A stretch of 35,071 bases of DNA from Pirellulales bacterium. Its GTDB lineage: Bacteria > Planctomycetota > Planctomycetia > Pirellulales > Thermoguttaceae. The DNA lies in assembly GCA_020846145.1 (NCBI GenBank), contig JADLEL010000081.1:1-35071 (forward strand), given 5' to 3'. Numbering within the stretch: the first letter of the stretch is position 1; every line of letters begins with the position of its first letter. Below, piece by piece: positions 14,975 through 23,648 of this stretch. A program made the translations under genes and the position numbers. The notes beneath the pieces were generated by a model. It was not told the origin of the DNA, searched no databases, and was given only the letters and a program-made list of their open reading frames with translations.

Positions 14975-16837
14975 ATGGTTCAAGCGAAACTCGCCAAGGA
15001 AAAAGAATTCGTCCAGGTGCGCTCCGCCACGGTGCGCTTCGCCGGCGATTCGGGGGACGGCATGCAATTGGCCGGGAGTCAATTCGCCGATATCGCCTCG
15101 ATGACCGGAACGGTAGTCCGCACGCTGACCGATTTTCCTTCGGAGATTCGCGCTCCGGCGGGTTCGTTGGGGGGAGTGAGCGGATTTCAACTCAGCTTCG
15201 GCGACGAAGAGGTCCGTACGCCCGGCGATGAGCCCTACGTGCTGATCGCCATGAATCCGGCGGCCTTGAAGATGAATCTCGCGGAATTGCAGCCGGGTGG
15301 CATCGTGATCGTGAACGAGGACGAGTTCACGCCCGGCAATCTGGCGAAAGCGGCCTATTCCTCCAATCCGCTCGAGACCGGCGATCTCTCGTCGTTTCGC
15401 GTTATCCCCGTCTCCATGACGCGGCTCAACGAGGAAGCCGTCCGCCCCATGAATCTTTCCCGCAAGGACGCCGCGCGATGCAAAAACTTTTTTGCCCTGG
15501 GGATGACGCTCTGGCTGTACGACCGGCCGCTGCAACCGATGCTCGAATGGCTGATGGACAAGTTCCGCAAAAACAAGGCCATCATGGCCGCCAACGGCGC
15601 GAGTTTGCGGGCGGGTTACAACTTCGCCGACACGGCCGAACTGTTTCGGGTTCAGCACACCGTCGCCACGGCGCGGCTGCCCAAGGGCCGTTACCGGCGC
15701 GTTACGGGCAACGAAGCCGCGGCGCTGGGATTGATCGCGGCCGCGAACCGCGCCGGCCGCGCGCTGGTCTATGCGAGTTATCCGATCACTCCCGCCAGCG
15801 AAATTCTGCACGAACTCTCGAAACATAAGGAATACGACGTCCGCACACTGCAAACCGAAGATGAAATCGCCGCTTGCGTCGCGGCGATGGGGGCGTCCTT
15901 CGCCGGCGCCATTGGGGCGACGGGCACCAGCGGACCCGGCCTTTCCCTAAAGGCCGAAGGGCTCGGTCTGGCCGTGATGACCGAACTGCCGATGGTTTGC
16001 ATCAACGTGCAGCGTGCGGGACCGAGTACGGGCATGCCCACCAAAACCGAGCAGGCCGACCTTCTCATGGCCGTGTACGGGCGGCACGGAGAGTGTCCGA
16101 TGCCGGTGCTCGCCGCCGCCACGCCCGCCGATTGCTTTCAAATGACGTTCGAGGCGGTGCGATTGGCGGTCAAATACATGACGCCCGTCATGCTGCTTTC
16201 CGATAGTTTCCTCTCCAGCAGCGCGGAGCCGTGGCGCGTTCTCGCGCCCGAGGAATTGCCCGATTTGCGCATTGCCGAACTGCCTGCCGGGGAAGATTTC
16301 GCGCCTTATCGCCGAGATCCCAAGACCCTCTCGCGCCCCTGGGTGGTACCGGGAACGCCGAAAAGAGAGCATCGGATCGGCGGGCTGGAAAAGCTGGATG
16401 GCGCCGGAACGGTGAGCTACGACGCGGCGAATCATCAGCGGATGGTCAATTTGCGGGCGGAAAAAATCGCCGGCATCTCCCGCGATATCCCCCCGGCGGA
16501 AGTTACCGGAGCGAAGGAAGGCGACCTCTTGGTGATCGGCTGGGGCAGCACCTACGGCGCGATCGCCGCCGCCGTCGATGAACTGCTGCACGCGGGCCGC
16601 CGCGTCGCGCATCTCCATTTGCGCTACCTGAATCCCTTCCCCGCCAATCTGGGCGAGATATTGTCGAAGTACGAACGTATTCTGGTCCCCGAAAACAACA
16701 TGGGACACTTGTGCTCGTTGCTGCGCGACCGGTTCCTCGTGAATGCCCTGCCGCTGCCCAAGGTGGATGGCCGGACGTTCCGCATCCGGGAGATACAGGA
16801 GCACGTCGAAACTTTGCTGGGAGGACTATTCCGATGA
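14975..16837 (+). CDS. korA: 2-oxoglutarate (2-oxoacid):ferredoxin oxidoreductase, fused gamma-alpha subunit
   Basis: This 620-residue subunit has the gamma domain first (about 15-195, RFAGDSGDGMQLAGSQFAD and PAGSLGGVSGFQLSFG), then the alpha pyrimidine-binding domain from about 205. YPITPASEILHEL is near 268-280, and GATGTSGPGLSLKAEGLG and RAGPSTGMPTKTEQ follow. With KorB it converts 2-oxoglutarate + CoA to succinyl-CoA + CO2 while reducing ferredoxin. The alpha/beta type without its own ferredoxin domain and the downstream sucCD genes favour 2-oxoglutarate over other 2-oxoacids; this specificity is inferred. AAGGTG precedes the ATG. The stop overlaps the korB start as ATGA, indicating translational coupling. 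Confidence 0.92.
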   Translation: MVQAKLAKEKEFVQVRSATVRFAGDSGDGMQLAGSQFADIASMTGTVVRTLTDFPSEIRAPAGSLGGVSGFQLSFGDEEVRTPGDEPYVLIAMNPAALKMNLAELQPGGIVIVNEDEFTPGNLAKAAYSSNPLETGDLSSFRVIPVSMTRLNEEAVRPMNLSRKDAARCKNFFALGMTLWLYDRPLQPMLEWLMDKFRKNKAIMAANGASLRAGYNFADTAELFRVQHTVATARLPKGRYRRVTGNEAAALGLIAAANRAGRALVYASYPITPASEILHELSKHKEYDVRTLQTEDEIAACVAAMGASFAGAIGATGTSGPGLSLKAEGLGLAVMTELPMVCINVQRAGPSTGMPTKTEQADLLMAVYGRHGECPMPVLAAATPADCFQMTFEAVRLAVKYMTPVMLLSDSFLSSSAEPWRVLAPEELPDLRIAELPAGEDFAPYRRDPKTLSRPWVVPGTPKREHRIGGLEKLDGAGTVSYDAANHQRMVNLRAEKIAGISRDIPPAEVTGAKEGDLLVIGWGSTYGAIAAAVDELLHAGRRVAHLHLRYLNPFPANLGEILSKYERILVPENNMGHLCSLLRDRFLVNALPLPKVDGRTFRIREIQEHVETLLGGLFR

Positions 16838-17892
16838 GCGCCTACGAATCCGAATGCTGCACCGCCGACCAACCGGATGCAACCATTTCGCTGCTGACCA
16901 AGAAAGATTTCCAATCGGCCCAAGAGGTCAAGTGGTGCCCGGGCTGCGGCGATTTCGGCATCCTCTCGCAGGTGCAGAACGTGCTGCCGAAATTGGGCAT
17001 CCCCCGCGAAAAAATCGTCTTCGTATCGGGGATCGGGTGTTCCTCGCGGTTTCCCTATTACCTCAATACCTACGGCATTCACGGCATTCACGGGCGCGCG
17101 CCGGCGATCGCGATGGGCGTAAAATGCGCCAATCCGGAACTGTCGGTTTGGGTCGTTACCGGCGACGGCGACAGCCTCTCGATCGGCACGAACCACTTGA
17201 TCCATTGCCTGCGGCGCAATCTGGACCTCACCATTCTGCTCTTGAACAATCAGATTTACGGACTGACGAAAGGGCAATACTCGCCCACCTCGGAGTTCGG
17301 CAAGAAGACCAAATCCAGCCCGCTGGGAACCATCGAGCAGCCGATTCATCCGATCCCGCTCGCGCTGGCCGCCGAAGGGACTTTCGTCGCGCGGACGGTG
17401 TTCGCCGACCAGGCGCACCTGGGCAAGACCATCGAGGCGGCCGCGCGGCACAAGGGAACCTCCTTCGTCGAAATCCGCCAAAACTGCGTGGTGTTCAACG
17501 ACAACGTGCTGGGGACGTTCACCGATGCGGACACCCGCGGCGATCATTGGATTTACCTGGAGCAGGGCCGGCCGATCCGCTTCGGAAAAGACGGCCGCAA
17601 GGGACTCGCGATGCGCGGCACGCAGCCCGAAATCGTCGCGGTGGGCGAAGGCGGAGTGCGAGAGGAAAATTTGATCGTTCACGACGCGCGCGGGGCGTCG
17701 AATAGCCAAGCCTACTTGCTAGCCGGCCTCGCGCCGCCCGAATTCCCCACCGCGCTGGGCATCTTCCGACAAGTGGAGAAGCCGACTTACGACGACTTGC
17801 TGATGGACCAGATCGACGATGCGATCGCCAAGAATGGGCGAGGCGAACTGGCCAAGCTGCTAAACGCCGGAACGACCTGGCTTGTGGAGTGA
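16834..17892 (+). CDS. korB: 2-oxoglutarate (2-oxoacid):ferredoxin oxidoreductase, beta subunit
   Basis: This 352-residue TPP-binding subunit pairs with KorA. WCPGCGDFG (C35-x2-C38) and GIGCSSRFPYY (about 68-78) supply Fe-S ligands. The TPP/Mg motif is GDGDSLSIGTNHLIHCLRRN from residue 110, and NNQIYGLTKGQYSPTSE follows. The length is typical for the beta subunit with its C-terminal extension. The gene overlaps korA by four bases and has GGGAGGA upstream, so the ATG at 16834 is firm. Immediately after the stop codon a purine-rich GAAGGATGAA repeat begins. Confidence 0.93.
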   Translation: MSAYESECCTADQPDATISLLTKKDFQSAQEVKWCPGCGDFGILSQVQNVLPKLGIPREKIVFVSGIGCSSRFPYYLNTYGIHGIHGRAPAIAMGVKCANPELSVWVVTGDGDSLSIGTNHLIHCLRRNLDLTILLLNNQIYGLTKGQYSPTSEFGKKTKSSPLGTIEQPIHPIPLALAAEGTFVARTVFADQAHLGKTIEAAARHKGTSFVEIRQNCVVFNDNVLGTFTDADTRGDHWIYLEQGRPIRFGKDGRKGLAMRGTQPEIVAVGEGGVREENLIVHDARGASNSQAYLLAGLAPPEFPTALGIFRQVEKPTYDDLLMDQIDDAIAKNGRGELAKLLNAGTTWLVE

Positions 17893-18052
17893 GAAGAAAA
17901 GTATGAAGGATGAATTATGAAGGATGAAGGATAAAACTCGAAAAGTAAATGACCGTCCTTCATACTTCATACTTTATCCTTCATACTTCATACGTCATCA
18001 TTCCCCCTATCCCCTGCCCCCTATCCCCTATCCCCTGCCCCCTATCCCCTTT
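17893..18052. repeat. Low-complexity inverted repeat between korB and the histidine kinase
   Basis: The first half (17893-17935) is purine-rich, with TATGAAGGATGAA words. From 17956 the strand switches to CCTTCATACTTCATAC words, then CCCCCTATCCCCTGCCCC words up to the kinase start. The two halves are partly complementary (GTATGAAGGATGAA against TTCATCCTTCATAC-like words) and could fold into a long stem. It is the only sizeable gap in the korA-sucD run. Confidence 0.65.
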
Positions 18053-18056
18053 TCTC

Positions 18057-19505
18057 ATGGCCGAAACGGTTTGGGCCGCTTATGATCTGCCGCTCCAGGT
18101 GCGAACCGGTTCGGAACCGGTCGATGCGCCGCCGACGCTCGCGGAATCGGACGACTTGATCCTGCTGCAAAACGAAGCGTGGTTCTGCACGCTGCGGTGG
18201 CTGGTCATCGCGGCGCTCTGCGCGCTTGCTTTGGCGGGGTGGGCGACGACCGCCGCTTTTCCGCTTCCGGGCATTCGCCTCGACCCGCTTTGGCCGCCGG
18301 CGGTCGCCGCGGTGCTGCTGTTTCTCAATTTGACCTATCTGGCCATGATCCGCAAGGCGACGCGGAGCGCGCGGCGCTCGGTGTTGGCCGAACGCGGCTT
18401 GTGGCTGCAGATCGGATTGGATCTGGCGGTGCTCACGGTGGTCGTCCACTTCTTGGGCAGTTTGGACACCTTCGCGCCGTTCATGTACCTGTTCCACATC
18501 GTCTTGGCATGCATCTTTCTGCCCTACGCGCAAAGCCTGTTGGTAACGCTCTTGGCGATGGGAATGTACCTCATTTGCCTCATTCTGGAAGGCACGGGGG
18601 CCGTCGCGCCGCAATCGGTGCTGATCGGTGCGATGTGCGGCGAGCGCGCCGTTTCACTCACCGTCGCGGCCTGGCAATTCGGCTCGGTGGCGTTCGTCTC
18701 CGCCACGGTGTGGTATCTTGCTTCGCGGCTCTCCCGCGCGCTGCGGCAGCGGGACGCGGAATTATCCGCCATCAATCGGCGGTTGGTGGCCGCCACCGAA
18801 GAACGGGCCGGACACATGCTGCAAACGACCCATCAACTGAAGGCGCCGTTCGCGGCGATCCACGCCAACACCCAGCTTCTGCTGGGCGGACACTGCGGCG
18901 CGCTGCCCGCCCCGGCCGTCGCGGTAATCGAGCAGATCGCGACGCGCTGCGAGATGCTTTCGCGGGGGATCAAGTCGATGCTGCAATTGGCCAATCTGCG
19001 GTCCCAGGCGCAGCATCCGCCCGCGCCCGTCGCCGTCGATTTAGCCGCGCTGATCCAGTCTTGCCTGGCCGCATTGAAGCCGCAGGCGGCGAAGCGCGGC
19101 ATCGAATTCGAGGAGCAATTGTCGCCCGCCCCGGTGCAGGTCGTCCCCGATCACGCCGCGATGATCATCGACAACATTCTTTCCAACGCGATCAACTATT
19201 CGCGGGACGGACAGCGGATCTCCGTGTCCTCCCGCGCGAAGGCGGACGGCGGGGCGGCGGTGGTCGTCCGCGACCGCGGCATCGGCATTCCGCCCGACAA
19301 ACTGCCGCGAATTTTCGACGATTATTTTCGCACGACGGAAGCCGTCAAGCACAACCGCGCCTCGACCGGGCTGGGATTGGCGATCGTCCGTCAGTCGGCG
19401 CTGTCGGGAGCGATCGGCGTGCGCGTGGAGAGCGCCGCCGGGCAGGGGACGGTTTTTTTTCTCGATTTTCCCCGTTCACCAGACCATCTCGAAACGACGA
19501 ATTGA
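18057..19505 (+). CDS. Membrane sensor histidine kinase within the kor-suc operon
   Basis: This 482-residue kinase has an N-terminal region with about six hydrophobic segments between residues 40 and 225 and little room for a periplasmic domain, suggesting membrane-embedded sensing. The phospho-acceptor helix carries H259 in HQLKAPFAAI, a variant of the usual H-E-L-R-T-P. The ATPase domain shows the N box IIDNILSNAINYS (about 370-382), G1 RDRGIGIP, F box IFDDYFRT and G2 STGLGLAIV. The ATG at 18057 was chosen; the longer open frame upstream is pure repeat sequence. No Shine-Dalgarno sequence is visible. The stop is 14 bp before the response-regulator gene, so the two form a pair. The signal is unknown; its position between korB and sucC suggests redox or carbon status (inference). 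Confidence 0.88.
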   Translation: MAETVWAAYDLPLQVRTGSEPVDAPPTLAESDDLILLQNEAWFCTLRWLVIAALCALALAGWATTAAFPLPGIRLDPLWPPAVAAVLLFLNLTYLAMIRKATRSARRSVLAERGLWLQIGLDLAVLTVVVHFLGSLDTFAPFMYLFHIVLACIFLPYAQSLLVTLLAMGMYLICLILEGTGAVAPQSVLIGAMCGERAVSLTVAAWQFGSVAFVSATVWYLASRLSRALRQRDAELSAINRRLVAATEERAGHMLQTTHQLKAPFAAIHANTQLLLGGHCGALPAPAVAVIEQIATRCEMLSRGIKSMLQLANLRSQAQHPPAPVAVDLAALIQSCLAALKPQAAKRGIEFEEQLSPAPVQVVPDHAAMIIDNILSNAINYSRDGQRISVSSRAKADGGAAVVVRDRGIGIPPDKLPRIFDDYFRTTEAVKHNRASTGLGLAIVRQSALSGAIGVRVESAAGQGTVFFLDFPRSPDHLETTN

Positions 19506-19519
19506 CCAAAGGAGCACAC

Positions 19520-19912
19520 ATGGCATATTTATTGATCGTGGACGACGATCTGGATTTCGCCTCGGCGGTGAGCACCGTGTTGAGCAATAAAGGATATGAA
19601 ATCGCCATCGAAACGGATTGCGCGCAAGCCCTCGACCGCATCCGCCGGCAGCGTCCCGACGCGGTTATTCTCGACGTGATGTTCCCCGAAAACGATAAAG
19701 CGGGATTCGAGATCGCCCGTGCGATCCGCCGCGAGTTCGGCGAACTGCCCGTGCTGCTGCTGACGGCCGTGAACCAATCGTTCCCCCTGGGCTTCAGCAA
19801 CAAGGACCTCGATCCGACGTGGCTGCCGGCCGTCGAATTCGTGGAGAAGCCCGTCGATTTCGCGGTCCTGACGGCGAAAATATCCAGCATTCTCGCGGCC
19901 GCCAAGGGTTGA
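19520..19912 (+). CDS. Single-domain response regulator (CheY-like receiver)
   Basis: This 130-residue receiver has no output domain. The acidic pocket is VDDDLD (residues 7-12), the phospho-acceptor is D52 in VILDVMFPE, and K110 lies in EKPVDF. Between them an extended loop (SFPLGFSNKDLDPTWLP) replaces the compact beta4-alpha4 connection of CheY. AAGGAG sits 6 bases before the ATG. It lies 14 bp after the kinase gene and 9 bp before sucC. Without a DNA-binding domain it probably acts by protein contact or as a phosphate relay; its target is not visible. Confidence 0.9.
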   Translation: MAYLLIVDDDLDFASAVSTVLSNKGYEIAIETDCAQALDRIRRQRPDAVILDVMFPENDKAGFEIARAIRREFGELPVLLLTAVNQSFPLGFSNKDLDPTWLPAVEFVEKPVDFAVLTAKISSILAAAKG

Positions 19913-19921
19913 AAAGTTACC

Positions 19922-21115
19922 ATGAAAATCCACGAATATCAGGCGAAAAAAATCTTCCGCGAAGCCGGCGTCGAGGTGCCCCGGGGCATCGTCGCCGACT
20001 CGCCGCGGGCGGCGGGCGAGGCGTTTGCCGGCCTCGGCGGACCAATGGCCCTCGTCAAGGCTCAAATCCATGCCGGCGGACGCGGCAAGGGAACCATCGC
20101 CGAGATGCCCGCCCAACGCGGCGTGCAAATCGTGCGCAGCCGCGAGGAAGCCGAAACGGCCGCCGGAAATCTGCTCGGCCACCGTTTGGTTACGATTCAG
20201 ACCGGCGCGGAGGGGAAAACGGTGCATCGCGTGCTGGTCGAGGAAGGTTGCTCGATCGCCAAGGAATTCTATCTGGGCGCGGTCGTCGATCGGGGAACGG
20301 GCGGACCGGTGTTGATCGCTTCGCCCGAAGGCGGCATGGAAATCGAGCACGTGGCGGCCGCGATGCCCGACCGCATCTTTACCGAGCCGTTCAATTCCTA
20401 CACGGGCGTGCAGCCGCATCAAATCCGCAAACTGGCCTGGCGGCTGGGCTTGCCGCAGTCCGCCCTGCGCGCGGCCGAGCAGTTCGTGCAGGCTTTCAGC
20501 CGCGTTTTTTTGGAGCGCGATTGCAGCCTGCTGGAAATCAATCCCCTGGCGCTGACCGCCGACGATCGGCTCCTCGCGCTGGACGCCAAGATGAGCTTCG
20601 ACGACAGCGCCCTCTTTCGACACGCCGATTCGACCGAACTGCGCGACTTGGCCGAAGAGGAGCCGGCCGAGGTCCGGGCGGGGGAAGCCGGTTTGAGCTA
20701 CGTCAAGCTCGACGGAAACATCGGCTGCCTCGTCAACGGCGCGGGGCTGGCGATGAGCACCATGGATTTGATCAAACTTCACGGCGGCGAGCCGGCCAAC
20801 TTCCTCGACGTCGGCGGCGGCGCGAACGTCCGGCAGGTGATCGAGGCCTTTCATATCCTGTTGGGCGACGCGAGCGTGCGCGCCGTGTTGGTGAATATCT
20901 TCGGCGGCATCATGCAATGCACGACCATCGCCGACGCGCTCCTCGAAGCGTATCGCACCGTGCATTTCACCGTCCCCTTGGTCGTGCGCTTGGAAGGAAC
21001 CGAGGTCGAACAAGGCCGCCGGATTCTCGCCGAAAGCGAGTTGAACATCATTGCCGCAACCGACCTGACCGACGCCGCTCAAAAAGTCGTGGCCGCGGCG
21101 AGTAGAAGGATTTAA
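19922..21115 (+). CDS. sucC: Succinyl-CoA synthetase beta subunit (ADP/GDP-forming)
   Basis: This 397-residue ATP-grasp subunit catalyses, with SucD, succinyl-CoA + NDP + Pi to succinate + NTP + Co[13 protein letters not shown] at the N-terminus, [13 protein letters not shown] (about 45-57), LLEINPLA (about 203-210) and the C-terminal [13 protein letters not shown] segment are family hallmarks. The length is usual. Start ATG 19922 follows the response-regulator stop by 9 bp with only a weak ribosome-binding sequence (AAGGGTTGAAAAG). Neighbouring korAB supplies its substrate. Confidence 0.95.
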   Translation: MKIHEYQAKKIFREAGVEVPRGIVADSPRAAGEAFAGLGGPMALVKAQIHAGGRGKGTIAEMPAQRGVQIVRSREEAETAAGNLLGHRLVTIQTGAEGKTVHRVLVEEGCSIAKEFYLGAVVDRGTGGPVLIASPEGGMEIEHVAAAMPDRIFTEPFNSYTGVQPHQIRKLAWRLGLPQSALRAAEQFVQAFSRVFLERDCSLLEINPLALTADDRLLALDAKMSFDDSALFRHADSTELRDLAEEEPAEVRAGEAGLSYVKLDGNIGCLVNGAGLAMSTMDLIKLHGGEPANFLDVGGGANVRQVIEAFHILLGDASVRAVLVNIFGGIMQCTTIADALLEAYRTVHFTVPLVVRLEGTEVEQGRRILAESELNIIAATDLTDAAQKVVAAASRRI

Positions 21116-21121
21116 CGATTC

Positions 21122-22000
<879 letters not shown>

Positions 22001-22027
22001 GCCCCCCCGCGAGATCTCCTGCAAAGA

Positions 22028-23317
22028 TTATGCATCCGGTGTTTCCGACGATCCGGATGCGGCCTTGTCGGTATCGGCGAGTTCCCGATACACTTGAAGA
22101 ACGTCTTCGCGGCGGGCCAGAAAGGCATCGACCACATTCGGATCGAATTGCGTGCCGCGGCCCTCCTCCATCATCTCGAAGCATCGATCCAAATCGAGCG
22201 CGGGTTTGTACGGCCGCTTGCTGCTTAGGGCATCGAAGACGTCGGCCACGGCGGTGATCCGGCCCGCCAAGGGGATGTCTTCTCCGCACAATCCCAGCGG
22301 ATAGCCCGTTCCGTCCCACCGTTCGTGGTGGGTTAGAGCGATCGCCGCCGCAATCGACATAATCGGCGATTGTTGCTCGAACATGATGACTTCGCCCATG
22401 AACGTGTGCGATTTCATCGTTTGCCAGTCGCCTTCGGACATCGGCTCGAAGGTCTGACGGCCGTAGAAACTATGTTTCCGCATGATTTCCATTTCGTCGG
22501 GCGTGAGCTTGCCCGGCTTCAGCAGCACGTGATCGGGTATGCCGATTTTTCCCATGTCGTGCAACGGCGCCGCATGGCCGATGAGTTCGACGGACTCCTC
22601 GTCCATCCCCAATTGGCGGGCGATGATTTCCGCGTAGCGGCCCACGCGCTCCACGTGCCGCCCCGTCTCGTTATCGCGGAATTCGGCCGCCCGGGCCAGG
22701 CAGTGGAGCAGTTCCAGCCGCGAGGCGGCGAGTTCCGCCGTCCGCCGCCGAACTTCGCGTTCCATTTCCAGCGCATAGTTTTTCAGGCGATCGTGGTGCG
22801 CCTTCGCCGACAGGGCGTTGCGGACGCGGACGATCAATTCGGCGGAATTCACGGGCTTGCCCAAGAAATCCGCCGCGCCCAACTCCAACGCCTCCATTTT
22901 CGTCTCTTCGTTGTCGGAGGCCGTCAAGATGATCGTCGGGATGTGCGCCAACCGCTCGTCCTCGCGCACTTTCCGCAGTATTTCCATCCCGCTCACGTGC
23001 GGCATCATGATGTCGAGCAGAATCGCGTCGGGCATCTCGTTCAGTATCATCTCCAGGACCGGCCGGGGATCGGTGCTCGTCACGAAGCGTTGATAGCCGG
23101 CAAGCTGGAGGTGCTTTTGGACGACCTTGACGTTCACCGGCTCATCGTCCACGATCATGATTTTGGCCGTTTGGCCCAACGTGGCGATCAGCGCGTCGGC
23201 TTGAAGGGAGAACGGCGTCGCCGCCGAGTTGTCCGCGGAATTCGATTTGCCTCGACGCCGCGTAGTCTCCAGCGAAGTCCCGCCGAACGATGCTTGCCGG
23301 TCGATGTCTTGCAGCAC
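22028..23317 (-). CDS. Response regulator with HD-GYP cyclic-di-GMP phosphodiesterase domain (RpfG-like)
   Basis: This 429-residue protein has a disordered N-terminus (1-48), a receiver (about 52-170: VDDEP, D102 in LLDIMMP, K153 in LGKPVN), a coiled linker (about 172-205) and an HD-GYP domain (about 206-405). The catalytic motif is H252-D253-x2-G-K, and H329-H330-x4-DGTGYP completes it. HD-GYP enzymes hydrolyse cyclic-di-GMP. Between the two motifs an insertion duplicates the metal-ligand element: KHSFYG (280-285) and KSHTFMG (301-307). It is separated from the hybrid kinase by 331 bp and shares its strand, so it is a plausible phosphate acceptor for that kinase's HPt domain (inference). The start is the first ATG of the frame; its long N-terminus makes the exact start uncertain. 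Confidence 0.9.
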   Translation of the reverse strand: MLQDIDRQASFGGTSLETTRRRGKSNSADNSAATPFSLQADALIATLGQTAKIMIVDDEPVNVKVVQKHLQLAGYQRFVTSTDPRPVLEMILNEMPDAILLDIMMPHVSGMEILRKVREDERLAHIPTIILTASDNEETKMEALELGAADFLGKPVNSAELIVRVRNALSAKAHHDRLKNYALEMEREVRRRTAELAASRLELLHCLARAAEFRDNETGRHVERVGRYAEIIARQLGMDEESVELIGHAAPLHDMGKIGIPDHVLLKPGKLTPDEMEIMRKHSFYGRQTFEPMSEGDWQTMKSHTFMGEVIMFEQQSPIMSIAAAIALTHHERWDGTGYPLGLCGEDIPLAGRITAVADVFDALSSKRPYKPALDLDRCFEMMEEGRGTQFDPNVVDAFLARREDVLQVYRELADTDKAASGSSETPDA

Positions 23318-23648
23318 GAGGATCTCTCCGAATGCGAAAGTACTTGGGCGCCGTTACTGAAAAGTTAGCTTAGAATTTCCGCGCCGATCGAAAGATCGGA
23401 AGATAATCCGGAGGATAAATCGGTGAAAGCAAATGCGCCGATTAACCGGGATTATTCCTAAACATCGTAGATGCGGCAAGATGCCGCTTCTACAAATCGC
23501 TTTTGTGAATAATTTGGGTTAAACCGATTATGAGGCCGCTCATTCAGCCCTCGGCGAATGCGCCGGGGGCGACTCGGCCAAAAAAATTCCGCTCGGTGCC
23601 CGGTTCCGCAAGGAATCTCACCCGGGGTTTTGGCCGTGCCGCGCGAGG
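23318..23648. other. Intergenic region between hybrid kinase and HD-GYP gene
   Basis: The gap holds the short REP-like element at 23443-23525. The remaining sequence shows no convincing gene, promoter or terminator. Confidence 0.4.
23443..23525. repeat. REP-like element, short copy (family A)
   Basis: This is the same family as 11415-11526, with identical or near-identical outer words (GGGATTATTC, GAATAATTTGGGTTAAACC) and ATCGTAG. Only one central hairpin, GCGGCA-AGA-TGCCGC, lies between GTAG and CTAC. About 28 bp of the longer copy's centre are missing. Confidence 0.7.

Noticed and set aside
17949..18056. N-terminal extension of the kor-operon kinase
   Set aside because: These 36 codons translate only the low-complexity repeat, so it is intergenic DNA read in frame.
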